This document shows, one piece after another, positions 1 to 6,681 of a stretch of 30,930 nucleotides of DNA. Each line of letters begins with the position of its first letter. Position 1 is the stretch's first letter. The notes under the pieces were generated by a model. The model was not told the origin of the DNA and ran no database searches. It worked only from the letters and a program-made list of their open reading frames with translations. Source of the DNA: an uncultured Bacillota bacterium (GTDB lineage Bacteria > Bacillota > Dehalobacteriia > UBA4068 > UBA4997); NCBI GenBank assembly GCA_948907985.1, contig CAQWMM010000027.1:1-30930 (forward strand), given 5' to 3'. The position numbers were made by a program, and so were the translations under genes.

Positions 1-342
1 GCCAAAAAAGGCAATTAACAGCGTAATAATGGCTGGATTGAGAATTGGCGAAGTCAACAAAAATGAAATCGCACTGGAAAAAGGAGCGCCGCTCTTAAAC
101 AAACCTACCAGCACAGGTATTGTCGAACAGGAGCAAAAAGGCGTAACACTGCCTAACAATGCGCCAAGAATACTGTTTAACCCTTTACGTGGCGTTGTTA
201 AAATTTTTCTAACCTGCTCTGGCGAAATATAAACTTGCAGCAAAGCGACTGCAAAACTAATGCCCACAAACAATACCAGCAATTCGCCAAACAGCATAAC
301 AAAGCTTTGCGCAACCTGGCCTAGCGTTTCTGTTGTAAACAT
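1..342 (-). CDS. ArsP/DUF318-type permease, N-terminal 114 residues (runs off the window)
   Basis: An open frame begins with ATG at 342-340 and stays open to base 1, giving 114 residues. A GGAAG ribosome-binding site lies about ten bases upstream. The protein is hydrophobic, with a membrane segment near residues 14-34 and the signature PFCSCSTIP near residues 70-78, followed by a second hydrophobic stretch ending in TSPILNPAIITLL. That Cys-Ser-Cys motif is typical of the predicted permease family PF03773 (ArsP/YraQ-like), which exports organoarsenicals or metals in characterised members. An ArsR-type regulator gene lies just upstream on the same strand, which supports a metal or metalloid role, but the substrate cannot be told. 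The gene is incomplete, so the total number of membrane segments is unknown. Confidence 0.85.
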   Translation of the reverse strand, partial: MFTTETLGQVAQSFVMLFGELLVLFVGISFAVALLQVYISPEQVRKILTTPRKGLNSILGALLGSVTPFCSCSTIPVLVGLFKSGAPFSSAISFLLTSPILNPAIITLLIAFFG

Positions 343-506
343 AGCGTATCATCTTCCTTTCTTAATTTTTTCCGACTTTTCTCAAATAAACTATTTTTAT
401 TCGGAACGACATCGCAATCGATAACCGCATACGCACATAAAAGCTCCCTCCCCAGCGTTTTATTTATGTCAACGAACTACTTCAGTGCTTTATAGGACAA
501 ACAGTT

Positions 507-526
507 CGATATTTTTCGATATATCG
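507..526. promoter_or_regulatory. Possible operator between arsR and the permease gene
   Basis: The 10-bp palindrome CGATATATCG (517-526) is preceded by a direct copy of CGATAT at 507-512. It sits in the 224-bp gap between the ArsR gene and the permease gene, beyond the arsR terminator, so the permease probably needs its own promoter here. I see no clear -35/-10 pair in this gap. Assignment as an ArsR binding site is inference. Confidence 0.3.
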
Positions 527-531
527 TTTCT

Positions 532-567
532 AAAATAAAGCCACGCTTTAACATGGCTTTATTTTTT
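532..567. terminator. Bidirectional intrinsic terminator at the end of the ArsR gene
   Basis: A 12-bp perfect stem (532-543 with 554-565) surrounds a 10-base loop. U-rich tracts flank both sides, the longer one on the plus strand. The hairpin starts right at the stop codon of the ArsR gene and should end that transcript on the minus strand. Confidence 0.75.
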
Positions 568-857
568 TATTTTACACTAAAATTAGAGGCAGTCAAAAGC
601 TTAAGCAAAGCCACTGCACGTTGACTGCCAGCCTGATCAATCGAATAATAGGTCCATTTTCCCTCTTTTCTAGCCAACACGATACCCGAATCACACAAAA
701 TTTTCATGTGATGTGATAATGTGGACTGGCTGATTTGCATATCCTCCAATATTACACAAGCGCATTTTTCACAGCTACGCAACATCTCTAAAATCTGGAG
801 GCGTTTTTCATCATCAAATGCCTTGAAAACCTTAGCGTCAGCCGCATGATTGCGCAT
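567..857 (-). CDS. ArsR/SmtB-family metal-sensing transcriptional repressor
   Basis: A 96-residue winged-helix protein of normal ArsR-family length. It opens with the family's KVFKAFDDEKRLQILEML helix, and the recognition helix reads SQSTLSHHMKILCDSGIV (about residues 43-60), followed by the wing ARKEGKWTYYSI. Cysteines at 29, 32 and 34 (C-x2-C-x-C) lie where ArsR proteins carry their ELCVCDL thiolate site, so As(III), Sb(III) or another soft metal is the likely ligand. The start has a strong GAGGTGAT Shine-Dalgarno. The gene has its own consensus promoter and precedes a PF03773 permease, a usual pairing in gut clostridia. Family assignment is firm; the inducer is inferred. Confidence 0.92.
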   Translation of the reverse strand: MRNHAADAKVFKAFDDEKRLQILEMLRSCEKCACVILEDMQISQSTLSHHMKILCDSGIVLARKEGKWTYYSIDQAGSQRAVALLKLLTASNFSVK

Positions 858-896
858 AATATCACCTCACATTCAAATTTTTCAATCTTTAATTTT

Positions 897-925
897 ATTA
901 TATGCCATACATTCAAAAAAGTCAA
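897..925 (-). promoter_or_regulatory. SigA promoter of the ArsR gene with repeated ACATTCAAA motif
   Basis: Read on the minus strand: -35 TTGACT (925-920), a 17-bp spacer and a perfect -10 TATAAT (902-897). The motif ACATTCAAA occurs at 909-917, inside the spacer, and again at 869-877 in the leader, 40 bp away. The first copy overlaps the polymerase site, so it could be an ArsR half-operator (inference). Confidence 0.8.
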
Positions 926-961
926 TACGTCTTGAAAAATTTTTATATATATTTTTTTCCA

Positions 962-1022
962 CCAGTCTTTGGCATCAAGACTAACTTCGTATTGCTACCG
1001 TAGTCCGGCTTTACAAGACTGG
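962..1022. repeat. Isolated long-loop inverted repeat
   Basis: CCAGTCTT at 962-969 is matched by AAGACTGG at 1015-1022 with a 45-base loop. The loop contains further short complementary pieces (AGACT and AGTC). It lies behind the ArsR promoter and no coding frame covers it. It may be a structured RNA or a repeat remnant; I cannot say which. Confidence 0.3.
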
Positions 1023-1044
1023 ACAATCGCCAAATGTTTACACC

Positions 1045-1087
1045 AAAAAAGGCAGGAGAGATCCTCGGGAAACCTCTCTTGCCTTTT
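1045..1087 (-). terminator. Intrinsic terminator, probably for tuf
   Basis: A 14-bp stem with one G-U pair (1047-1060 with 1074-1087) encloses a 13-base loop. On the minus strand it is followed by six U residues (1050-1045). It is the first convincing terminator downstream of tuf, about 315 bases past the stop codon, so the tuf 3' UTR would include the repeat pair at 1183-1336. Confidence 0.75.
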
Positions 1088-1182
1088 CATAAATCCTAAT
1101 CAATTATCCCTAATCATTTTCTGCAGCCAATTAATATTTTTCGGCAAATTAATCGCCCGCAAAACTTTTTAACAACTTTTAA

Positions 1183-1336
1183 CCCTCTCCGTCAGAAAGC
1201 TTACGCTGTCTGACACCTCTCCCAAAGGGCGAGGCAAGTTTAAATTACTTAATTTTCGTATAAGTTGACTATTTAAACCCGGCTCCCCCTCTGGGGGAGC
1301 TGGCTATTTGCATTAGCAAATAGACTGAGAGGGCTG
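1183..1336. repeat. Inverted pair of double-hairpin repeat modules
   Basis: Two related modules face each other. Module A (1183-1236) carries hairpin 1191-1214 (GTCAGA with TCTGAC, inner AGC with GCT) and hairpin 1216-1234 (CCTC-CCC with GGG-GAGG). Module B (1281-1336, reverse orientation) carries hairpin 1282-1300 (an 8-bp GCTCCCCC stem) and hairpin 1305-1322 (a 7-bp TATTTGC stem). Both start with a CCCTCTC-GTC type edge and have the same two-hairpin order. This looks like a short dispersed palindromic element, non-coding, in the tuf 3' region. Confidence 0.7.
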
Positions 1337-1404
1337 TAAAGGCCACAGTACGCCGACAAAGCGAATAGCCTGACGACAAAGCAGATGTGCCGCTATTGGA
1401 CTTC

Positions 1405-2607
1405 TTACTCGTTAATTGCGGTTACTACGCCTGCGCCAACTGTACGTCCACCCTCGCGGATAGCGAAACGCAAACCTTCCTCAATAGCGATAGGAGTGAT
1501 CAACTCAATGTTCATACGAATGTTATCACCTGGCATTACCATCTCCACGCCCTCCGGCAGCATAGCTACACCGGTAACGTCGGTGGTGCGGAAATAGAAC
1601 TGCGGACGATAACCATTGAAGAACGGGGTATGACGACCGCCCTCATCTTTAGTTAAAACGTATACCTCGCCGGCAAACTTGGTATGCGGATGAATGGAAC
1701 CCGGTTTAGCCAATACCTGACCGCGCTCTACCTCTTTACGGTCAATACCGCGCAGCAAAGTGCCGATATTGTCGCCGGCCTCTGCCATATCCAACAGCTT
1801 GCGGAACATCTCTACGCCGGTTACTACGGTGTTCTTCGGCTCGTCCATCAAACCTACGATAGATACTGCGTCGCCTACCTTAACCTGACCGCGCTCTACA
1901 CGACCGGTTACAACAGTGCCGCGGCCGGTAATGGTGAATACGTCCTCAATCGGCATCAAGAACGGTTTATCAATATCGCGCTCCGGCGTGGGGATATACT
2001 CGTCTACTGCGTCCATCAAATCCCAAATCGGTTTGCAGTTCGGGCAATCGCGACCGCCGCAGCCACATTCCAAAGCTTTCAATGCAGAACCGGAAATAAT
2101 CGGAATATCATCGCCCGGGAATTCATACTCGCTCAACAGCTCGCGAACTTCCATTTCCACCAGTTCCATCAGCTCGTCGTCGTCAACCTGGTCAGCCTTA
2201 TTCAGGAATACTACGATATAAGGCACGCCAACCTGACGGGACAGCAGAATGTGCTCGCGGGTTTGCGGCATCGGGCCGTCGGCGGCGGAAACTACCAGAA
2301 TAGCGCCGTCCATCTGCGCAGCGCCGGTGATCATGTTCTTTACATAGTCGGCGTGTCCGGGGCAGTCAACGTGAGCATAGTGGCGGGTTGCGGTTTCATA
2401 CTCAACGTGAGCGGTGTTAATCGTGATACCACGCGCTCTTTCTTCCGGTGCGGAGTCGATCTGATCATAAGCCTTGGCCTCAGCGCCGCCGGCTGTAGCC
2501 AGACATCTGGTGATTGCGGCTGTCAAAGTGGTCTTGCCATGGTCAACGTGGCCGATGGTGCCGATATTAACGTGCGGCTTGGTACGTTCAAATTTTTGTT
2601 TTGCCAT
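1405..2607 (-). CDS. tuf: Elongation factor Tu
   Basis: A full-length 400-residue EF-Tu, the GTPase that carries aminoacyl-tRNA to the ribosome. The G-domain motifs are all present: GHVDHGKTT (19-27), the effector region RGITI (59-63), DCPGH (81-85) and NKAD (136-139, where NKCD is more usual). Domains 2 and 3 follow, with GRGTVVTGRVERG and the C-terminal GGRTVGAGVV. Residues 181-191 carry a four-cysteine insert (C181, C183, C188, C191; C-x-C-x4-C-x2-C) in a loop where E. coli has none. It stands alone with its own promoter and is not next to fusA or rps genes, so it may be a second tuf copy. The start has GGAGG 8 bases upstream. Confidence 0.98.
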   Translation of the reverse strand: MAKQKFERTKPHVNIGTIGHVDHGKTTLTAAITRCLATAGGAEAKAYDQIDSAPEERARGITINTAHVEYETATRHYAHVDCPGHADYVKNMITGAAQMDGAILVVSAADGPMPQTREHILLSRQVGVPYIVVFLNKADQVDDDELMELVEMEVRELLSEYEFPGDDIPIISGSALKALECGCGGRDCPNCKPIWDLMDAVDEYIPTPERDIDKPFLMPIEDVFTITGRGTVVTGRVERGQVKVGDAVSIVGLMDEPKNTVVTGVEMFRKLLDMAEAGDNIGTLLRGIDRKEVERGQVLAKPGSIHPHTKFAGEVYVLTKDEGGRHTPFFNGYRPQFYFRTTDVTGVAMLPEGVEMVMPGDNIRMNIELITPIAIEEGLRFAIREGGRTVGAGVVTAINE

Positions 2608-2696
2608 TTCTTTCTTCCTCCAAAAATTTTTGCTTTTTTATTTTAAATACAGTTTTAACACAATTTATGCAACAGCTGCAAACAGCCTCTCGCTAT

Positions 2697-2725
2697 ATTT
2701 TAATGCAAAACAGCGTTATTGTCAA
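2697..2725 (-). promoter_or_regulatory. SigA promoter of tuf
   Basis: Minus strand: -35 TTGACA (2725-2720), 17-bp spacer, -10 TAAAAT (2702-2697). The leader is about 85 nt long. It shows that tuf is transcribed separately from the upstream pyrKD genes. Confidence 0.85.
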
Positions 2726-2751
2726 CTATGCAAAGCAAATTTCTTAAAATA

Positions 2752-3663
2752 TTATGGCAGCGCAGCGCCAATCAATTCATTAATATCCGCAACGCCTTCG
2801 CGCTCCAGCCATGCGTCAAGCTCTTCAATAATCCGCAAAGGCGCCAGAGGGTTTACCATTGTAGCCGCCGCCACCGCCACCGCGCTGGCCCCGGCCATCA
2901 TAAACTGCAAAGCGTCCTCGCCGGTTTCAATGCCGCCCATACCGATAATCGGGATTTTAACGCTCTGCGCCACCTGCCAGACCATCCGTACCGCAATCGG
3001 CCGGATAGCCGGGCCGGAAAGGCCGCCCATCACATTGCCCAAAAACGGCCGGCGGCGTTTAACGTCAATCACCATAGCCAGAAAAGTGTTCACCAGCGAT
3101 ACCGCGTCCGCACCGGCAGCCTCCACCGCCTTGGCGATTTCGCCAATATCGGTTACGTTGGGCGTCAGCTTAACCACCAGGGGCAGCTTTGTGGCCTGCC
3201 GCACCGCGCTTACCACCGCCGCCGCCAGCTTGGGATCTGCGCCATGCGCCATGCCCCCGGCTTTAACGTTAGGGCAGGAAATATTAACCTCCAGCCCGGA
3301 CAACCCCGGTACTTGATCCAGAGCCGCCGCCAGTTCGGCATATTCCGCCGGTTCGCTGCCGGCAATATTTTGCAGCACCGCCAAATCATGCTGCAAAACC
3401 CAGGGAAGCTGCTGCTCCAATACATTTTGCAAACCGGGATTTTGCAGGCCTACGCAGTTAATCACCCCGGAGGGGGCCTCCGCCACCCGCGGCGCAGGAT
3501 TACCCAAACGCGGCTGAAGAGTGGTGCCTTTCAGCATCATACCGCCCAGCTTTTCAATAGGGAAAATCTCGTTAAGTTCCCGACCAAAACCGCAGGTTCC
3601 GGAGGCTGTAAAAACCGGGTTTTTCGCCTTAATCCCGGCAAACTCCACCGCCAAATTAGGCAT
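2752..3663 (-). CDS. pyrD: Dihydroorotate dehydrogenase, class IB catalytic subunit
   Basis: A 303-residue FMN TIM-barrel protein that oxidises dihydroorotate to orotate in pyrimidine synthesis. The start is the ATG at 3663, which has AGGTGG seven bases upstream and gives the family N-terminus MPNLAVEFAGIKAKNPVFTAS. A longer frame reaching 3732 lacks this fit. The active-site segment LEVNISCPNVKAGG contains the catalytic Cys of class I enzymes of the B type, followed by the substrate-binding NTFLAM and the phosphate-binding GMGGIETGEDALQF. It overlaps the end of pyrK by 8 bp, so the two are co-transcribed and translationally coupled. PyrD-B works as a heterotetramer with PyrK, using NAD+ as acceptor. 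Confidence 0.96.
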   Translation of the reverse strand: MPNLAVEFAGIKAKNPVFTASGTCGFGRELNEIFPIEKLGGMMLKGTTLQPRLGNPAPRVAEAPSGVINCVGLQNPGLQNVLEQQLPWVLQHDLAVLQNIAGSEPAEYAELAAALDQVPGLSGLEVNISCPNVKAGGMAHGADPKLAAAVVSAVRQATKLPLVVKLTPNVTDIGEIAKAVEAAGADAVSLVNTFLAMVIDVKRRRPFLGNVMGGLSGPAIRPIAVRMVWQVAQSVKIPIIGMGGIETGEDALQFMMAGASAVAVAAATMVNPLAPLRIIEELDAWLEREGVADINELIGAALP

Positions 3664-4471
3664 GCCAAACCACCTCCCGGCTGTCAAACACAGGACCGTC
3701 ATAGCAAACCCGCTTTTTGCAGATGTTACCATCGGCGTCCAGACAATCTACCACACAGCAAACACAGATACCAAAGCCGCAGCCCATACGCTCTTCCAAG
3801 GATACCTGACAGGGCGTGCGATTTTCCTCGCAAATTTTAGCCACACCGCGCATCAGCGGCATTGGGCCGCAGCAGAAAACCTGTTCAAAATGGCCGTGGC
3901 GCAAAAGCTCCGCCAAATCGTCGGTAGGATAGCCTTGCTTGCCCATGCTGCCGTTATCGGTATAAAGATGTACCGGTATAGCAAGCCGCACCAGCCTGTC
4001 CATAGCCAGCATACGCTCGCCGCACTGCGCGCCCAGCATCAGCTCGGTTTCCACGCCGCTGCTTTGCAGCTGACACAGCAGCGGATACAGCGGCGCAACG
4101 CCAATGCCGCCGCCAATCACCAAGGCCCGGCGCAAATCATCGGCCACCGCAAAGCCCCTGCCCAGCGGAGCCAGCAAATCCAGCTTATCCCCCTCGTGCA
4201 GTTCAGCCATGGCCCTGGTACCCGCGCCGTGTACCTCAAAAAGAATACTCAAACTGCCCCGCCGCAGGTCAACATCATAAATGCCCATTGGCCGCGCCAG
4301 ATAAGGCTTGCCGCCCTCCCCTGGTCTAATGCTGCTACGCAGCATGGCAAACTGACCAGGTTTGGCCTGTTCCGCCGCTTTAGGCGCGGCCAACTCCAGT
4401 TCATAAATGCCCTCGGCCACCGGGAAGATCGACAACACCTCCGCCGCAATCGGTTCAACACCCTTGTTCAC
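3656..4471 (-). CDS. pyrK: Dihydroorotate dehydrogenase electron-transfer subunit PyrK
   Basis: A 271-residue ferredoxin-reductase-like protein carrying FAD and a 2Fe-2S cluster, which passes electrons from PyrD to NAD+. The FAD region reads ARPMGIYDV (RPxS-type motif with Gly), the NAD(P) site is VIGGGIGVAPLYPL, and a CCGPMPLM segment follows. The C-terminus has the PyrK cysteine pattern CGFGICVCC, with a last Cys in KKRVCYDGPVF. The start is a GTG at 4471 with GGTGGTGAT just upstream, since the nearby ATG is followed at once by a stop. First gene of the pyrK-pyrD pair. Length and motifs are typical. Confidence 0.95.
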   Translation of the reverse strand: MNKGVEPIAAEVLSIFPVAEGIYELELAAPKAAEQAKPGQFAMLRSSIRPGEGGKPYLARPMGIYDVDLRRGSLSILFEVHGAGTRAMAELHEGDKLDLLAPLGRGFAVADDLRRALVIGGGIGVAPLYPLLCQLQSSGVETELMLGAQCGERMLAMDRLVRLAIPVHLYTDNGSMGKQGYPTDDLAELLRHGHFEQVFCCGPMPLMRGVAKICEENRTPCQVSLEERMGCGFGICVCCVVDCLDADGNICKKRVCYDGPVFDSREVVWHA

Positions 4472-4500
4472 TTCATCACCACCATACTTTTGATAGCCCT

Positions 4501-4529
4501 ATTATAACAAATTTTGGCTGTTATGTATA
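4501..4529 (-). promoter_or_regulatory. Probable SigA promoter of pyrKD
   Basis: Minus strand: -10 TATAAT (4506-4501) with 17-bp spacing to a weak -35 TATACA (4529-4524). The start of transcription would be about 20-25 bases before the GTG of pyrK, leaving no room for a PyrR attenuator. It diverges from the short plus-strand transcript starting near 4598. Confidence 0.6.
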
Positions 4530-4562
4530 GCCCTTTTTTATTTTTAATTTAAAATAAATTTA

Positions 4563-4591
4563 TTGACAAGCAGGACAACAAAATATATAAT
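4563..4591 (+). promoter_or_regulatory. Perfect consensus SigA promoter for a short transcript
   Basis: TTGACA at 4563-4568, exactly 17 bases, TATAAT at 4586-4591. Both hexamers match the consensus exactly. The only coding frame downstream is a 27-codon ORF, and a terminator lies at 4785-4808, giving a predicted RNA of about 210 nt. Confidence 0.85.
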
Positions 4592-4655
4592 TAAATCAGC
4601 ATCGCAAAACTACGGTAGGCGGTTAGTCAATATCCCTCGAAAGGGGGTGAGGCAA

Positions 4656-4739
4656 ATGTCCCTGCGACTGACGATTCGTGTTGGAAATTATTCATTTACA
4701 ATAGAATTTAAGCGTACACATAAAAATAACCGCCACTAG
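4656..4739 (+). CDS. Candidate 27-residue small protein with sequestered ribosome site
   Basis: ATG at 4656 to TAG at 4737-4739 encodes a 27-residue, strongly basic peptide beginning MSLRLTIRVG and ending KRTHKNNRH. It has no obvious membrane segment. GGGGGTGA sits five to seven bases upstream, but the same G-run can pair with CCCTC (4634-4638) across a GAAA tetraloop, hiding the ribosome site. The stop codon lies inside a 3' hairpin (4728-4756). A tiny ORF with a strong promoter, masked Shine-Dalgarno and stable 3' structure recalls type I toxin or regulatory small-protein genes of Firmicutes. No antisense antitoxin RNA is evident, so function is open. Real translation is likely but unproved. 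Confidence 0.55.
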   Translation: MSLRLTIRVGNYSFTIEFKRTHKNNRH

Positions 4740-4756
4740 AGCCAATAGTGACGGTT
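4728..4756 (+). other. Stable RNA hairpin overlapping the small ORF stop codon
   Basis: Arms 4728-4738 and 4746-4756 form ten base pairs with one C-A mismatch and a 7-base loop. The stop codon of the small ORF lies at the loop edge. There is no U-tract directly after it, so it looks like a 3' structural element rather than the terminator. Confidence 0.6.
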
Positions 4757-4784
4757 TGATACAAAAAACTGAAATTAAAGGCTA

Positions 4785-4808
4785 GCCGCTTACTTGCGGT
4801 GCTTTTTT
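4785..4808 (+). terminator. Terminator of the short transcript
   Basis: GCCGC (4785-4789) can pair with GCGGT (4796-4800), and TGCTTTTTT with six U residues follows to 4808. The stem is short (about five pairs, one G-U) but the U-tract is good. It lies 37 bases past the convergent gene ending at 4846. Confidence 0.6.
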
Positions 4809-4845
4809 ATTATTATACAGAAATCTTCGCCTGCTGTCAAGTATT

Positions 4846-5658
4846 TTAAGCATTTTGCAGCGCCAAATATTTCTCTTTCAAAAGTTCGCAGAAATCACGC
4901 AAAGCCTGCTGCTGGCTAAAATCAGCCGGCAGATAGCCCTTGGTTTCTTCATTATCCCGGAAGAAGTAGAAAAAATAACCGTTCTCGCCAAACCCCAGCG
5001 TTTTACCGTCGGCATACTGCAAAGTAAAATCAAGCGGATTGCCGCCGGATACTTCGATAGCATCGCCAATGAAAGCCGGCTCCCGATAGGCCAGCGATTT
5101 CAACATAACCAGGAGCTTGTCAATTTCCTCATCATTCAATTCAGCGGTATAAATTGTATAACATCCCTTGCCAAAATGAAAAGTAACGCCGGAAAGCTGC
5201 TCCCTGCTTAAGTTGGCAAAAGGATAAACAAACTGCTGCTGCTTATCGCTGATCTGCCAGCGTTGATTTTCCGGCTGCCACTCCGCTTTATAACCGCAGT
5301 ATTCATTATTCAGCAGGCACAGCGGCGCATAAAGCACATCGTCCACAAAATACGGCGCAACCGGCAGAGAATCTTCAAAACAAATTAAACGCATATTTCG
5401 ATCGCCCGGCCGCAGACCAATACTGCCCAACTGCGGGTGATACAAGCTAACTGAATTGTATTCCGCATTGTATTTCACCACATAGCCCAGGGCCTCAAAA
5501 AGCTGGCGCACCGGCACGCTGGCGCCGTCCATGCTGTCAAATCTGTGTTCCGATTGACAAATCAGCTTATCGCCATAATATACATCCGCCGCCCAGGCCG
5601 CCTGCGGCAGCGCCCAAACACAGACCAACAGCGCCAACGCCGCAAAAAATTTTTTCAT
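4846..5658 (-). CDS. Secreted protein with copper-amine-oxidase N-terminal-like domain
   Basis: A 270-residue exported protein. The start is taken at ATG 5658 (MKKFFAALALL), with GGGGAG ten bases upstream; a TTG six codons earlier is less likely. A signal peptide ends near the AWA site at residues 21-23. Residues about 30-130 contain the stalk-type fold of PF07833 (VPVRQLFEALGYVVKYN, a repeated pattern of Firmicute surface proteins). The remaining 130 residues, rich in aromatics and acidic residues, match nothing I recognise. The name does not mean amine oxidase activity. It has its own consensus-like promoter and is divergent from the VanR-like gene. Probable extracellular or envelope-associated function unknown. 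Confidence 0.8.
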   Translation of the reverse strand: MKKFFAALALLVCVWALPQAAWAADVYYGDKLICQSEHRFDSMDGASVPVRQLFEALGYVVKYNAEYNSVSLYHPQLGSIGLRPGDRNMRLICFEDSLPVAPYFVDDVLYAPLCLLNNEYCGYKAEWQPENQRWQISDKQQQFVYPFANLSREQLSGVTFHFGKGCYTIYTAELNDEEIDKLLVMLKSLAYREPAFIGDAIEVSGGNPLDFTLQYADGKTLGFGENGYFFYFFRDNEETKGYLPADFSQQQALRDFCELLKEKYLALQNA

Positions 5659-5690
5659 CACTATCACGCTCCCCAATTTATTTGTTTATA

Positions 5691-5719
5691 ATTATAACAT
5701 AATGTAATATAAATTGCAA
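5691..5719 (-). promoter_or_regulatory. Promoter of the secreted-protein gene
   Basis: Minus strand: -35 TTGCAA (5719-5714), 17-bp spacer, perfect -10 TATAAT (5696-5691). Confidence 0.75.
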
Positions 5720-5726
5720 ATATAAA

Positions 5727-5816
5727 TTGGCAAACTTTTTTCTTAAGAAAATCTTAATAAAATTTTATAAAAAACAATACAATTTTTCCTGCCAATCTGC
5801 TAAAATAAAAAGCAGA
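5727..5816 (+). promoter_or_regulatory. Control region of the VanR-like operon
   Basis: A -10 TAAAAT (5801-5806) is flanked by an inverted repeat TCTGCT (5796-5801) and AGCAGA (5811-5816). No good -35 is found 17 bp upstream, which fits an activator-dependent promoter. TTGGCAAA at 5727-5734 and an inverted TGCCAA at 5790-5795 match the TTGGCAACC motif repeated between the two genes downstream. Autoregulation by the response regulator is inferred. Confidence 0.45.
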
Positions 5817-5840
5817 ATATTTAATAAGGAAGAAACGCCT

Positions 5841-6533
5841 ATGTCTGATAAAATATTGATTGTGGACGACGAAACCGAAATTGCTGATCTGGTAGAACTT
5901 TACCTGAAAAATGAAAATTATACGGTCTATAAGTTTTATTCCGCCGCCGAGGCTCTGCAATGTATTGATGCTGAAGAATTGGATCTGGCAATTTTGGACG
6001 TTATGCTGCCCGGTATCAGCGGCCTGCAAATTTGCCAGAAAATCCGCCAAAACCACAGCTATCCGGTAATTATGCTGACGGCCAAAAATGAGGAGATCGA
6101 CAAAATCACCGGCCTGACGCTGGGCGCCGACGATTACATCACCAAGCCCTTTCTGCCGCTGGAGCTGGTAGCGCGGGTTAAAGCCCAGCTTAGGCGTTAT
6201 AAGCGCTACAATCAGTCCGGACAGGCTGGCGAAGATATTATTACTGTTTCCGGACTGGTGCTGAACAACAAAACCCATGAATGTACGCTGAATGAAAAGC
6301 CGCTGGCGCTTACACCCACCGAATTTGCCATTCTGCGGATTTTATGCAGCCAGCGCGGCAACGTCGTCAGCGCCGAAGAACTTCTGCACCAAATCTGGGG
6401 CGACGAATACTACAATAAGAGCAACAACACCATCACCGTCCATATCCGCCACCTGCGCGAGAAAATGAACGACTCCTTTGAGAACCCCAAATACATCAAA
6501 ACCGTTTGGGGCGTTGGCTACAAAATATTTTAA
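5841..6533 (+). CDS. vanR: VanR-like OmpR-family response regulator
   Basis: A 230-residue receiver plus winged-helix regulator. The start is the ATG at 5841 (MSDKILIVDDE), preceded by AAGGAAG. D53 in LAILDVMLPG is the phosphoacceptor, with acidic residues D9/D10 and the ADDYITKPF lysine completing the pocket. The C-terminal OmpR domain contains LTPTEFAILRIL and ends KYIKTVWGVGYKI. From memory it is very close along its whole length to VanR of VanA-type vancomycin resistance, including the LYLKNENYTVY and NNTITVHIRHLREKMND segments. No vanH, vanA/B, vanX, vanY or vanZ follows. It therefore probably controls a cell-envelope response rather than a resistance cassette in this window. Its partner kinase is the next gene. 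Confidence 0.9.
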   Translation: MSDKILIVDDETEIADLVELYLKNENYTVYKFYSAAEALQCIDAEELDLAILDVMLPGISGLQICQKIRQNHSYPVIMLTAKNEEIDKITGLTLGADDYITKPFLPLELVARVKAQLRRYKRYNQSGQAGEDIITVSGLVLNNKTHECTLNEKPLALTPTEFAILRILCSQRGNVVSAEELLHQIWGDEYYNKSNNTITVHIRHLREKMNDSFENPKYIKTVWGVGYKIF

Positions 6534-6535
6534 AA

Positions 6536-6650
6536 CCTTGGCAACCTAAACCAGGGAATGGCATAAAAATCTGTATTCTCATCGGAAATAATAAGCATAT
6601 CCAAATATGTATGCGTGTATGCCAAGGTCTTAAAAAAATTGGCAACCTAA
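6536..6650 (+). repeat. Direct and inverted TTGGCAACCTAA motifs between the two-component genes
   Basis: The 12-mer TTGGCAACCTAA occurs at 6538-6549 and 6639-6650, in both cases followed within one base by CCA. CCTTGGCA (6536-6543) also pairs with TGCCAAGG (6620-6627). The 148-bp gap between the regulator and kinase genes is long for such a pair. The motifs could be binding sites for the regulator or an RNA stem limiting kinase expression. Confidence 0.5.
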
Positions 6651-6681
6651 TCCACAAATAGTGCAAATATGAGGAAATAAT

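Noticed and set aside
29..232. 67-residue plus-strand ORF at the window start
   Set aside because: It lies opposite the permease, which has a family motif and a ribosome site.
1684..2646. 320-residue open frame on the plus strand opposite tuf
   Set aside because: It mirrors the codon pattern of tuf on the other strand, has no ribosome site and reads as low-information sequence; tuf is unambiguous.
2719..3840. 373-residue open frame opposite pyrD/pyrK
   Set aside because: Antisense shadow of two well-conserved genes, no start signals and no recognisable domain.
4846..5658. Copper amine oxidase enzyme
   Set aside because: Only the small N-terminal-type domain is present; the large catalytic domain with the topaquinone site is absent.
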